The notes beneath the pieces were generated by a model. It did no database searches, was not told the origin of the DNA, and saw only the letters and a program-made list of their open reading frames with translations. Shown here piece by piece: positions 8,230-16,328 of a stretch of DNA of 33,687 nt. The stretch covers positions 1 through 33,687 of the forward strand of contig NZ_VEWK01000021.1 of NCBI RefSeq assembly GCF_006376675.1, read 5' to 3'. A program made the position numbers and the translations under genes. The stretch is from Brucella pecoris (lineage in GTDB: Bacteria > Pseudomonadota > Alphaproteobacteria > Rhizobiales > Rhizobiaceae). Numbering within the stretch: the first letter of the stretch is position 1; each line of letters starts with the position of its first letter.

Positions 8230-9267
8230 ATGGTTCAAGCCAAAAAAGTCGAACCGCAGGATACGGGCGACCCTCACAACTTGCCTTATGCCTTCCGCAC
8301 TTATTCGCCGGAACAGCTAAAAGAAGCACTGCATAAAATGTATCTCATCCGCCGCTTTGAAGAAGGCGCGGAAGAAAGCTACACGCGCGGTCTTATTCAT
8401 GGAACGATGCATCTTTCCATCGGGCAGGAAGCGAGCGCGATGGGAACGTGCCTGCCACTCAACGACGATGACATGATCACATCGACTCATCGCGGCCACG
8501 GCCATTGCATCGCCAAGGGTGCAGACGTGAAACGCATGTTTGCTGAGTTTTTCGGCAAGGAAACAGGTTATTGCAAAGGCCGTGGTGGCTCGATGCACAT
8601 TGCTGACGTTTCCAGGGGAAATCTCGGCGCAAACGGTATTGTCGGTGGCGGTATTCCGATTGCGGTTGGTGCTGCGCTTTCCGCCAAGAAGCAGAAAAAC
8701 GGCAAGGTTGTCGTGTCGTTCTTCGGTGATGGTGCAAACAATGAAGGCGCTTTCCACGAAGCTCTCAATATGGCCTCCGTCTGGAAGCTCCCTGTTGTTT
8801 TCGTTTGTGAAAACAACGGTTACGGCATGTCCACCTCCACCAAGCGCTCGACGGCGGTTGCCAATGTCGCTGACCGTGCATCGGCCTATAACATGCCGGG
8901 CATGATCGTGGACGGTAACAATCTGTCGGAAGTGGCGCAAGCCGTGCATGAAGCCACCGAACGCGCACGGCGCGGCGATGGACCAACGCTGATTGAAAGC
9001 AAGACGTATCGCATTCGTGGTCATTCCAAGAGCGATCGCAACCGCTATCGCACCAAGGAAGAAATTGAACATTGGCAGAATGATCGCGATCCGATTGCGC
9101 ATTTCGAGGCTGATATGAAGGCTTATGGCTTCATCAATGACGCCGAGATCGAAGTTATACGTGCTGAGGTGGAGAAGGAAATCGCCGAGGCGATTGAGTT
9201 TGCCAAGAATAGCCCGGCACCCGATCTGACCAACCTGACCCGCGACGTTTACACGGACGATATTTGA
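8230..9267 (+). CDS. acoA: Acetoin/pyruvate-dehydrogenase-type E1 component, alpha subunit
   Basis: The 345-residue protein is a thiamine-diphosphate-dependent E1 alpha subunit. It has the phosphate-binding HRGHGHCIAKG region near residue 87 and KGRGGSMHI near 116. The ThDP motif begins GDGANNEGAFHEALN (GDG at 166-168) and ends in ENNGYGMS (NN at 195-196). The RGHSKSD segment near 265 corresponds to the regulatory-loop region of E1 alpha. With the beta subunit it would attack a ketone carbonyl, break the neighbouring C-C bond and load the acyl group on lipoamide. It starts 12 bases after the DRL-like gene, with GAGGA ten bases before the ATG, so the two are tightly coupled. The aco name reflects subunit type and the hydrolase-type E2; acetoin itself is not the obvious substrate here, and DXP, an acyloin, is proposed instead. 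Confidence 0.85.
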   Translation: MVQAKKVEPQDTGDPHNLPYAFRTYSPEQLKEALHKMYLIRRFEEGAEESYTRGLIHGTMHLSIGQEASAMGTCLPLNDDDMITSTHRGHGHCIAKGADVKRMFAEFFGKETGYCKGRGGSMHIADVSRGNLGANGIVGGGIPIAVGAALSAKKQKNGKVVVSFFGDGANNEGAFHEALNMASVWKLPVVFVCENNGYGMSTSTKRSTAVANVADRASAYNMPGMIVDGNNLSEVAQAVHEATERARRGDGPTLIESKTYRIRGHSKSDRNRYRTKEEIEHWQNDRDPIAHFEADMKAYGFINDAEIEVIRAEVEKEIAEAIEFAKNSPAPDLTNLTRDVYTDDI

Positions 9268-9269
9268 AC

Positions 9270-10268
9270 ATGGACACCACAATCCGTGAGTTGAGCTATT
9301 CGCAAGCCATTCAGGAAGCAATGGCAATTGCCATGGAACGCGACGACCGCGTATTTCTGATGGGTGAAGATATTGGCGTCTATGGCGGCGCATTTCAGGT
9401 GACTGGTGATCTGGTGCATCGCTTTGGTGAAGACCGGGTCATGGATACGCCGATTTCAGAATTGGGCGGTGCAGGTGTTGCTGTCGGTGCAGCGCTGACC
9501 GGTATGCGCCCGATCTTTGAGTTCCAGTTTTCCGACTTTGCAGCGCTTGCGATGGAACAGATCGTCAACCAGGCTGCAAAAATCCGTTACATGCTTGGCG
9601 GTGCAGTTTCTGTGCCGTTGGTTATGCGGTTTCCGGCAGGTTCGGGAACGGGTGCCGCAGCACAGCACAGCCAGAGCCTTGAAGCTTGGCTAGGCCATGT
9701 GCCGGGTCTCAAAGTTTTGCAGCCAGCGACACCTTATGACGCCAAGGGCATGTTGCTCGCAGCCGTTGAAGATCCTGATCCGGTTATGATTTTCGAGCAT
9801 AAGTTGCTCTACAAGACCAAAGGTCCGGTTCCTGAAGGCTTCTACACCGTGCCAATCGGCAAGGCGGAAGTGGTTCGCGAAGGGCGCGATCTGACCATTG
9901 TCGCAACGGCAATCATGGTGCACAAAGCCCTTGATGCCGCCGCTGAACTTGCCAGGGAAGGCATTGATGTTGAAGTGATCGACCTGCGCACCGTGCGCCC
10001 GATTGATCGCGAAACCATCATTAAAAGTGTCAAGAAGACGTCAAAGCTTCTCTGCGTTTACGAAGCGGTCAAGACTCTCGGCATCGGTGCTGAAATCTCT
10101 GCCATTGTGGCGGAAAGTGATGCCTTCGACTATCTCGATGCGCCGATCGTGCGTCTTGGTGGGGCTGAAACTCCAATTCCATATAATCCCGACCTTGAAC
10201 GCGCGACCGTTCCACAGGTGCCCGACATCCTGAAAAGCGCTCGTGATCTGGCCAAGGGAGTGCGCTGA
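9270..10268 (+). CDS. acoB: Acetoin/pyruvate-dehydrogenase-type E1 component, beta subunit
   Basis: This 332-residue protein has the full E1 beta layout: an N-terminal pyrimidine-binding domain (SYSQAIQEAM, FLMGEDIGVYGGAFQVTGDL, DTPISELGGAGVAVGAALTGMRPIFEFQF) and a C-terminal transketolase domain (VEVIDLRTVRPIDRETI). The catalytic glutamate region is GEDIG near residue 31. It forms the E1 heterotetramer with the preceding alpha subunit. The ATG at 9270 is two bases after the alpha stop; a TTG two codons earlier is also in frame and overlaps that stop. The E2 gene begins two bases after this gene's stop, so alpha, beta and E2 are translationally coupled. No E3 (dihydrolipoamide dehydrogenase) gene is present, so the housekeeping E3 is presumably shared. 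Confidence 0.87.
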   Translation: MDTTIRELSYSQAIQEAMAIAMERDDRVFLMGEDIGVYGGAFQVTGDLVHRFGEDRVMDTPISELGGAGVAVGAALTGMRPIFEFQFSDFAALAMEQIVNQAAKIRYMLGGAVSVPLVMRFPAGSGTGAAAQHSQSLEAWLGHVPGLKVLQPATPYDAKGMLLAAVEDPDPVMIFEHKLLYKTKGPVPEGFYTVPIGKAEVVREGRDLTIVATAIMVHKALDAAAELAREGIDVEVIDLRTVRPIDRETIIKSVKKTSKLLCVYEAVKTLGIGAEISAIVAESDAFDYLDAPIVRLGGAETPIPYNPDLERATVPQVPDILKSARDLAKGVR

Positions 10269-10270
10269 CC

Positions 10271-11611
10271 ATGGCTGTGGAAGTCATTCTCCCCAAGGTC
10301 GATATGGATATGGAGACGGGGCAGATTTCGCGATGGTACGCCAAGGATGGCGATACTGTCACGAAAGGTCAGCTTCTCTTTGAAATCGAGACCGACAAGG
10401 CAGCGATGGAAGTCGATGCTCCAGCATCTGGCATCATCGCAGATATTGGTGCTGCAGAAGGTGCTGTCGTACCCGTTGGCCAGACGGTCGCCTGGATTTA
10501 CGCTGAAGGCGAAGCACGCAGCGGCAAGTCGGTTCCGCTTGTTGAGGAACCCGTTGCCGCGGCTCAGGTGGAGGCGGTCATTGAACCGGTAGCTCCAAAA
10601 CAGGTTGAACCCAAGTCCTACCAAGACGATGAAGCGGGTTCAGCCAACGATGTTCGGGCAACACCGCTTGCTCGTCGGCTTGCGCGTGAAGCGGGCATTG
10701 ATCTGATGTCCATTCGTGGTTCTGGCCCGAAGGGGCGTGTGCAGAAAAAGGACATCGAAGGCAATATCGGTGTCGCAAAGCCTGTAGTTGCTGCGGTGGC
10801 GGTTAAATCGCTTGCAAACAAGGATGCCGGATCTTCAGCTCTTGGACAGCTCAACGCTGTCTGGTTGCGCGAGGGTGAAGCAGGCCGTCTGCCGATTGTC
10901 CTGCTTCACGGCTTTGCGGCTGATCTGAATTCGTGGCGCGGTTTGTTTGCCGGTGCATCGCTCGGTCATCCGATCCTGGCAATCGATCTTCCAGGGCATG
11001 GCAATTCACCACGCACCGTTCCCGAAAGCATTGATGATATTGCTATTGCCGCGGAGACAACGCTGGCATCTCTGGGCGTAACATCCTGCCTTTTGGCTGG
11101 ACATTCGCTCGGCGGTGCGGTCGCGACAATCGTGGCTGCACGCGGTGTTGTCGATGTGCGTTCTTTATTGCTGATCTCGTCAGGTGGCTTGGGCCCACAG
11201 GTCAATGGAGCGTTTATAAAGGGTCTTGTCGGCGCGAAAAGCGAAGCCAGCATCGTTCCCTGGCTGAAGCTTCTTGTCGCCGATGAGAGCCATCTAACGA
11301 AGCCGTTCATCAATGCAACAGTCGCTCAGGCGGCTGATGCAGAACTGCGCAACACGCAGGAAGCGATTGGTGCCCGCTTCTTTGCAGATGGCACGCAGAC
11401 CTTTGAGGTTCGTTCAAGCATTGCCACGCTTGCGATGCCGGTGCGGCTTATCTTCGGTGCCGAAGATCGGGTCATCCCCGTTGCCCATGCTTATGGTTTG
11501 CCGGGGAAAGTGGGCGTCCACATTTTTGCAGGTTGCGGACATATGCCACAAATCGAAGAACGCGCCGCGGTGCTGCAAATCCTTAAAGAGTGCGCAGCCG
11601 CCGCCAATTGA
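10271..11611 (+). CDS. acoC: AcoC-type E2: lipoyl domain, subunit-binding domain and alpha/beta-hydrolase domain
   Basis: The 446-residue protein has three parts. Residues 1-80 are a biotinyl-lipoyl domain with the lipoylated lysine at 43 (EIETDKAAMEV). Residues 128-165 are a peripheral subunit-binding domain (ATPLARRLAREAGIDL, then GPKGRVQKKDI). From about residue 195 to the end there is an alpha/beta-hydrolase fold with LLHGF, nucleophile elbow GHSLGG (Ser279), Asp399 and His424. The normal E2 acyltransferase domain and its DHxxxDG motif are absent. The same substitution is known in AcoC of acetoin dehydrogenases, which is why the complex is assigned to that branch; those are usually shorter and I do not recall a subunit-binding domain in them. 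It presumably transfers the cleaved acetyl group to CoA. It is the last gene of the operon and is followed by a strong hairpin. Confidence 0.85.
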   Translation: MAVEVILPKVDMDMETGQISRWYAKDGDTVTKGQLLFEIETDKAAMEVDAPASGIIADIGAAEGAVVPVGQTVAWIYAEGEARSGKSVPLVEEPVAAAQVEAVIEPVAPKQVEPKSYQDDEAGSANDVRATPLARRLAREAGIDLMSIRGSGPKGRVQKKDIEGNIGVAKPVVAAVAVKSLANKDAGSSALGQLNAVWLREGEAGRLPIVLLHGFAADLNSWRGLFAGASLGHPILAIDLPGHGNSPRTVPESIDDIAIAAETTLASLGVTSCLLAGHSLGGAVATIVAARGVVDVRSLLLISSGGLGPQVNGAFIKGLVGAKSEASIVPWLKLLVADESHLTKPFINATVAQAADAELRNTQEAIGARFFADGTQTFEVRSSIATLAMPVRLIFGAEDRVIPVAHAYGLPGKVGVHIFAGCGHMPQIEERAAVLQILKECAAAAN

Positions 11612-11622
11612 TGCGAGATAAG

Positions 11623-11656
11623 AAAAAGCACATCGTTTTGCGACGATGTGCTTTTT
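11623..11656. terminator. Bidirectional terminator between acoC and the SorC regulator
   Basis: AAAAAGCACATCGT (11623-11636) pairs perfectly over 14 bp with ACGATGTGCTTTTT (11643-11656) around TTTGCG. The A-run and T-run make it a good intrinsic terminator on both strands, serving the convergent acoC and regulator genes, whose stops lie 12 and 5 bases away. Confidence 0.85.
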
Positions 11657-11660
11657 GCTT

Positions 11661-12689
11661 TTACTCTGACCGTGCTTTGTCTTTGAGCATCTGCGCGGCA
11701 CTTTCTTCATCTGTGATGAGAACGGTCGGCTTCAGAAGCTCAATCGCGCCAAGCAGGGCTGCAATCTTCTCCTTGCCGCCTGATGTAAGAATACGCTTCG
11801 GCGTTTTCTGGAGGCTCTCAATCTTTGCAGACATGACACGGTCATGCACTGGATCATCAACGATCTTGCCGCTTTTATCATAGAAGTGGAACAACACGTC
11901 ACCGACGGCACCATTTTCGATGAGCGACAATTTCTGCGCTTCATCGATCAGGCCTACACGATAAGATGTACTGCTCGCGGTCTGAATATCACCAACGCTC
12001 AGCAAAACCATGTCGAGTTCTTCGGCCATGTCCAGCACAGTATTCAACCCACAACGTTCGATAAGAGCGATCCGCGTTTCTTTGCTGTCGACCAGAGCAG
12101 GGGCAGGGATCAGATAGCCTTCTCCCTGAAAAATCTGCGCAAACTGCCAGGCGAATTCCGGTGGATTTGAACGGCGCGGCTGCACGATGCCGCCAAGCAG
12201 CGAAATGACTTTCAGATCATTGAGCGGTCGCGCACCGATATGTTGCAGGGTGCTGGAAAGGGTACGCCCCCAACCCACGCCAATCGTCATGCCGTGCTGC
12301 ACTTTTTCCGAAAGATAGGCGCCGGTTGCCGCACTGATAGGCGGAATCGGATCGATGTCAGGCGAAGAGAGCGGCGCAACAATGGCGCGCTCAAGACCGA
12401 ACGCCTTTTCAAGCTCGACTTCCAATGATGTCAGACTTGCCAGCTTGCCTTCGATGGTAATCTTTACTTCATTGCGAGCACGGGCATCAGCAAGAAGGCG
12501 AACGATTGTGACACGGCCGACACCAAGCGCTTCTGCAATGTCATTCTGGGTCATCTGCTCGACGTAGTACATCCACGCAGCACGTGTTCTCAACCGGCTT
12601 GTACGGTTTTCAGCAGCCACACCTTCCGATCCAATGATGAGGTCCGCTGCTTCCGGATTTTTCTGCGTCTTCTTGCCGGCTTTTTTCAA
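11661..12689 (-). CDS. SorC/DeoR-type sugar-binding transcriptional regulator
   Basis: This 342-residue protein has the SorC-family layout. A helix-turn-helix lies at about residues 40-70 (YYVEQMTQNDIAEALGVGRV). A long C-terminal sugar-phosphate-binding domain follows, with GVGWGRTLSSTLQHIG, LKVISLLGGIV and the closing LTSGGKEKIAALLGAIEL. The family includes EryD of the Brucella erythritol operon and usually responds to phosphorylated sugars. The start is a TTG at 12689 with GAGGG seven bases upstream; no ATG gives the full domain. It lies between the DRL-aco operon and the PTS genes, so it is the best candidate for binding the dyad shared by their promoters. A weaker copy of that dyad lies just upstream of this gene, suggesting autoregulation. 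Confidence 0.85.
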   Translation of the reverse strand: MKKAGKKTQKNPEAADLIIGSEGVAAENRTSRLRTRAAWMYYVEQMTQNDIAEALGVGRVTIVRLLADARARNEVKITIEGKLASLTSLEVELEKAFGLERAIVAPLSSPDIDPIPPISAATGAYLSEKVQHGMTIGVGWGRTLSSTLQHIGARPLNDLKVISLLGGIVQPRRSNPPEFAWQFAQIFQGEGYLIPAPALVDSKETRIALIERCGLNTVLDMAEELDMVLLSVGDIQTASSTSYRVGLIDEAQKLSLIENGAVGDVLFHFYDKSGKIVDDPVHDRVMSAKIESLQKTPKRILTSGGKEKIAALLGAIELLKPTVLITDEESAAQMLKDKARSE

Positions 12690-12726
12690 AGCTATCCCTC
12701 AAATTAATGGCGTATTATTGCATTAT

Positions 12727-12740
12727 AGAAACGCTGTTCT
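12727..12740. promoter_or_regulatory. Degenerate copy of the island dyad upstream of the SorC gene
   Basis: AGAAACGCTGTTCT has the same AGAAAC and TGTTCT half-sites as the motif at 6821-6835 but with a GC spacer of two instead of AAA. It lies 38 bases upstream of the regulator's TTG start in the region shared with the divergent hypothetical gene. It is a plausible autoregulatory site, but the spacing differs. Confidence 0.35.
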
Positions 12741-12836
12741 TACACCGAAACTATTGCTTTTCCACGCGAAGGCAAACAATAATTCATGTGCTTGGTGCAT
12801 CCTGTTTTGATGGCGCTGTAGTTAAGGAAAATGAAT

Positions 12837-13622
12837 ATGTTCCGCACTCTTTCGGAAGAAATTGCAGTCAATCTGAAGGACCGCCTGCGCGAGGTTCGAT
12901 ACATGATTCGTCGCAATCGCCATGAAAGTTTGCAGGGCGAGCGGTCGGCGGTGCGTCCTGGCGAAATCGTATCGCCAGAATTGTTGCTGGGACATGCGGC
13001 GAGCATGATGGACAAGGCGCTGACGACGGCTGAAACAATTTCGATTTCACTGATTTCGTCGAACCCAAATGTGCATAACAGCGCGCCGCATATAAAAAGC
13101 CTGTCGGTTTATTTCGGCGCTGGCGCTGAGGGAGCACGCGCTTTTCGTAAGGATATGTATTATCTCACGAAGGAAGTGCTCCGTCGCCATCAGTTGCAGA
13201 ATGTGCTGATCCAGGAAGCTGCATTCGTAACGGTCCATGCCAGAATGGTGCAAAAGCATGGCTCGTTGCTGAAGAGCGTGTTTTCTGCAGAGGCAGGTGA
13301 AACGAAAATCGCGGCAACTTCCAACGCCGTGACGGCTATTTTTCTGGAACTGCTTGGCGAAAGGCCGGTGCGGTTTATCTCGATGGACGGTCATTGTGAC
13401 CCACAGGCGCTGCGTAGATTTGAAACAACGTGCTTTGCGGCAGCCGGTATTGCCTGTGGTCTGGCGACCGCAAAAGCGGCCGATCTGGCAGGCGTCGATC
13501 CTTTGGAAAGCGCCATTCTTGCACTGGATGCGCGACATGATCGTCTCATGCAGGCGGCAGAGGATCGCGATCAGGCACAGCTCGAAAGATTGTTCCAGAC
13601 CTTAATTGCTCATCTTCCGTAA
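12837..13622 (+). CDS. Hypothetical protein between the SorC regulator and the HPr-EI gene
   Basis: I do not recognise this 261-residue protein. It is predicted soluble, largely helical and Arg/Ala-rich, with no signal peptide or membrane segment. Visible stretches include YFGAGAEGARAFRKDMYYLTK in the middle, then a hydrophobic ETTCFAAAGIACGLATAKAADL near residue 205, and a C-terminal helix of acidic and basic residues. An ATG two codons earlier (12831) is possible, but AAGGA is eight bases before the ATG at 12837 and only two before the other, so the later start is preferred. It is divergent from the SorC gene and convergent with the HPr-EI gene, followed by a good terminator. Its position inside the PTS island suggests a related role, perhaps regulatory, but nothing in the sequence proves it. 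Confidence 0.7.
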   Translation: MFRTLSEEIAVNLKDRLREVRYMIRRNRHESLQGERSAVRPGEIVSPELLLGHAASMMDKALTTAETISISLISSNPNVHNSAPHIKSLSVYFGAGAEGARAFRKDMYYLTKEVLRRHQLQNVLIQEAAFVTVHARMVQKHGSLLKSVFSAEAGETKIAATSNAVTAIFLELLGERPVRFISMDGHCDPQALRRFETTCFAAAGIACGLATAKAADLAGVDPLESAILALDARHDRLMQAAEDRDQAQLERLFQTLIAHLP

Positions 13623-13628
13623 GGAGAA

Positions 13629-13652
13629 AGCCCGGATAGTCAGATCCGGGCT
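13629..13652 (+). terminator. Intrinsic terminator after the hypothetical gene
   Basis: AGCCCGGAT (13629-13637) pairs with ATCCGGGCT (13644-13652) around AGTCAG and is followed by TTTAT, seven bases after the stop at 13622. This is a standard intrinsic terminator for the plus-strand gene. Confidence 0.8.
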
Positions 13653-13657
13653 TTTAT

Positions 13658-13694
13658 ACCAAAACTCGATGAGTTTGACTCATCGAGTTTTGGT
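13658..13694. terminator. Perfect 16-bp stem-loop, probable bidirectional terminator
   Basis: ACCAAAACTCGATGAG (13658-13673) pairs exactly with CTCATCGAGTTTTGGT (13679-13694) around TTTGA. The A- and T-runs lie inside the stem, so it could stop transcription from both the hypothetical gene and the convergent HPr-EI gene. Confidence 0.65.
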
Positions 13695-13721
13695 TAAGCC
13701 TGTGCGGCGATTGAGCATTTT

Positions 13722-13754
13722 CAGGGCGTGATGCGTTAGCATCTCAGCGCCCTG
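13722..13754. terminator. Imperfect GC-rich hairpin downstream of the HPr-EI gene
   Basis: CAGGGCG (13722-13728) pairs with CGCCCTG (13748-13754), and GATGC (13730-13734) with GCATC (13739-13743), with a bulge between. On the minus strand it is followed by AAAATG rather than a T-run, so it may be a palindromic repeat or processing site rather than a true terminator. Confidence 0.4.
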
Positions 13755-13782
13755 GTATTAGTAGGTGCATTGCAGACGAGAT

Positions 13783-15759
13783 TTAATTTCCAAACATGTC
13801 TGCGATCAGCTTTTTCGCGCGGGGAATTGAAGCCGGGCTCATGCTGAGTTCGGTCAGGCCCATGCGCAGGAATTCGCCGATGAGTTCCGGCTTGCCTGCT
13901 GCCTCGCCGCACATACCGACCATGATGCCTGCTTCTGTCCCCGCTTTTGCAGTCATCTCGATTGCGGCCATTACAGCCGGATGGCTTACGTCGTTGAGCT
14001 TCGCAACGGTTGGGTTGAGCCGATCCGCAGCCATCACATATTGCGTCAGGTCGTTGGTGCCGATGGAGAAGAAAGCTGCTTCTTTTGCAAGTTCGCGGGC
14101 CGAGAAAACAGCCGCAGGGGTCTCGATCATCACGCCAAGGTCAAACTCGGCAAAGGGCTTGCCTTCGATTTTGAGCTCAGTGATGCATTCCGCAATGAGA
14201 CGTCTGGTTGCACGGATTTCTTCAATATCCGAAACCATTGGCAACATCACCTTGAGATTGCCGCTAACCGCTGCCCGCAACAGCGCGCGCAACTGCGGTT
14301 TGAACACATCTGGGCGGTCCAGGCACATGCGAATGCCACGCCAGCCGAGGAAGGGGTTCTCTTCGTCGGGAAACTCGATACCGGCAATCGGCTTGTCACC
14401 ACCGATATCCAGCGTGCGCACAATAACCGAGTTTGGCGCAAAAGCTTTCAGAAGTGCCGAATAGGTTTCCGTCTGCATATCTTCTGAAGGCAGGTGAATA
14501 TGCTTCATGAAGAGAAGTTCGGTACGGAACAGTCCGACACCCATCGCACCGGCTTCGAGCGCGACATCGATCTCTTCCAGCGCGCCCATATTGGCTGCGA
14601 CTTCGATGATTGTGCCGTCGGCCCGACGCGGCGTGATGGAGCGGTAAGCATCCAGCGCCTGCTTTTCCTGCAAAGCTTTGGAAATGCGCGTTTCGATTTC
14701 AGTACGGGTAGCTATATCCGGATCGGAATGAACGATGCCGAAATTGCCGTCCACCGCTACGGTTTTGGCGCTCTTTAGCTGTTGAATTGCACTTCCTAGG
14801 CCAAGAACCGCCGGAATGCCGTGTGTGCGTGCAATGATGGCCACATGCGATGTTGCACCACCATGGCCGCAAACAACGCCTTTGATCTTCTTGAGTGGTG
14901 CGCGCGCCAGATCCCATGCGCCGATGTCTTCGGCAATGAGCACCGAGCCTTCGGGCAGACCTTCCAGATTGATGTCTTCCTTGCCAAGAAGAGCAAGGCA
15001 GATCTGACGGCTGACAGCATGAACATCATCCGCGCGTGCGTTGAGATATGGATCATCGAGTGCCGCAAATTGCCCGGCTACCGTTGAAGCAGCGGCGAGC
15101 ATTGCAGAAATGCCATCCAGACCGTCGCGAATAAGCCCAAGTGCTTCGTCAGTCAGACTGTCATCTGCAGCAATATCCTTCAATGCCGCGATTATACCCC
15201 TGTCAGTGTCGGCGAGATTACCGCTGAAGAGGGAAGCATCCATGCGCTGCTGCACTGTTGCGATTGCCGATTTGAAGTGGGCAATCTCCGCGTCTATTTC
15301 AGAGGCTGCGAGCTTCCGGCCCAAAGGTTTGATTTCTTCGGGAAAAAACGGAAACGCTGTTCCCAACGAGATACCTTCGCTCGCCCCTACGCCTTTTATC
15401 TGGCCTGCGGGAAGCGTTATCGTCATCGCCGGCCGAGGCGTGGTCTCGGCTTGAGGCGTAACCACAGAAGCTGGGGTGGTCGAGGTTGTGGTTTCTTCGA
15501 GGCCAGCCTGTGGGTTTTCCAGATAGCCGATCAGGGCCTCAATGGCTTCAATCGCATCTGCTCCATTGGCACGAACGGTCACTTCATCGAGCTCTTTTAC
15601 GCCAAGCAGCATCAGCTTGACGGAGCTTTTGGCGCTTACGCTTTTTCCGGCCTTGGCGATTTCAATATCACTCTCAAAACCCTTGGCCAGTTTAACGAAG
15701 CGAGTTGCAGGGCGCGCATGCAGCCCCTCATGCACCCGGACGATAGTCGAGCGTTCCAT
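13783..15759 (-). CDS. HPr-enzyme I fusion of the phosphotransferase system
   Basis: This 658-residue protein joins two PTS phosphocarriers. Residues 1-85 are an HPr domain with the phospho-histidine His14 in EGLHARPATR and Ser46 at the usual regulatory position. A Thr/Pro-rich linker spans about 88-112. The rest is a full enzyme I, with phospho-His305 in GGATSHVAIIART and a PEP-binding barrel carrying GVGLFRTELLFM, GWRGIRMCLDRP, SIGTNDLTQY and the active-site Cys617 in GMCGEAAG. It takes phosphate from PEP and feeds the EIIA proteins. No GAF domain is present, so it is not the nitrogen-type EI, and no EIIA domain is fused, unlike the FruB-type proteins. It is the last gene of the glucitol-type PTS operon and probably serves both EII systems of this island. 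Confidence 0.9.
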   Translation of the reverse strand: MERSTIVRVHEGLHARPATRFVKLAKGFESDIEIAKAGKSVSAKSSVKLMLLGVKELDEVTVRANGADAIEAIEALIGYLENPQAGLEETTTSTTPASVVTPQAETTPRPAMTITLPAGQIKGVGASEGISLGTAFPFFPEEIKPLGRKLAASEIDAEIAHFKSAIATVQQRMDASLFSGNLADTDRGIIAALKDIAADDSLTDEALGLIRDGLDGISAMLAAASTVAGQFAALDDPYLNARADDVHAVSRQICLALLGKEDINLEGLPEGSVLIAEDIGAWDLARAPLKKIKGVVCGHGGATSHVAIIARTHGIPAVLGLGSAIQQLKSAKTVAVDGNFGIVHSDPDIATRTEIETRISKALQEKQALDAYRSITPRRADGTIIEVAANMGALEEIDVALEAGAMGVGLFRTELLFMKHIHLPSEDMQTETYSALLKAFAPNSVIVRTLDIGGDKPIAGIEFPDEENPFLGWRGIRMCLDRPDVFKPQLRALLRAAVSGNLKVMLPMVSDIEEIRATRRLIAECITELKIEGKPFAEFDLGVMIETPAAVFSARELAKEAAFFSIGTNDLTQYVMAADRLNPTVAKLNDVSHPAVMAAIEMTAKAGTEAGIMVGMCGEAAGKPELIGEFLRMGLTELSMSPASIPRAKKLIADMFGN

Positions 15760-15867
15760 TTATGTAAGCCTCAAATCGACATCTGAAACATTCCGACATT
15801 GGTGATGTGGAAAATCATTCCAATTGTCTGTTTTAACACGCAATTCTAAACCGTTAGGTGGCCATTT

Positions 15868-16248
15868 TCAGCCGCCGATAGTGATAATCTGCCCTTCTTT
15901 GAGAGCAGCGACAAGCTCCTCGCCCGCTATTTCGCTGGCACAGATTTCACCGGGGCGATCAGTTGATTTCGCGCCTGTGAATGAAATAACGACGTGCCCG
16001 ATTTCGCGCACCTTCTGCCAGGCGCTTTCGCCAACGGCAGTAATCTCTGCTTTGAGAGAACCAATGGTGATCTTTGCTCCAATAGCAGGAGCCGATGCTT
16101 CCGGACCTTCTTCCACAACGTGAAGGACAGATACTTCTGCCAGTTCAGGCGGCGACCCGTCAGCAAACAGGATGAGAACGCCGCCTTCGGCGAGATCTGC
16201 TACTTCCGGGCCGATCGCGGTGATCCGCGTTTTTAGATGTATCGACAT
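15868..16248 (-). CDS. srlB: PTS EIIA component, glucitol/sorbitol type
   Basis: The 126-residue protein matches the size of the glucitol-type EIIA family. Typical features are the beta-rich N-terminus TRITAIGPEVADLAEGGVLILF and the central GSPPELAEVSVLH, where the conserved active histidine region lies. KITIGSLKAEITAVGESAW follows, and a closing GHVVISFTGAKS motif completes the pattern. It passes phosphate from the HPr domain encoded next in the operon to the EIIB domain of the srlE product. AAGGA lies nine bases before the ATG. It is separated from srlE by 116 bases with a strong stem-loop and from the HPr-EI gene by 108 bases. The family is clear; sorbitol itself is doubtful because no sorbitol-6-phosphate dehydrogenase is nearby. 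Confidence 0.87.
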   Translation of the reverse strand: MSIHLKTRITAIGPEVADLAEGGVLILFADGSPPELAEVSVLHVVEEGPEASAPAIGAKITIGSLKAEITAVGESAWQKVREIGHVVISFTGAKSTDRPGEICASEIAGEELVAALKEGQIITIGG

Positions 16249-16328
16249 AGAAGCGGTCCTTTCTTGGTATGGTCGTTCGATGCTTTGGAAATCGATTGGG
16301 GCATCTTATTGCACATGTTTGGGAGATT

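Noticed and set aside
8317..9393. 358-codon minus-strand open frame
   Set aside because: Antisense to acoA, which has all E1 alpha motifs.
8230..11611. Simple acetoin catabolism operon
   Set aside because: There is no acoR, acoX, acetoin reductase or E3 gene, and the first gene is DRL-like with PTS neighbours, so acetoin is not the best substrate guess.
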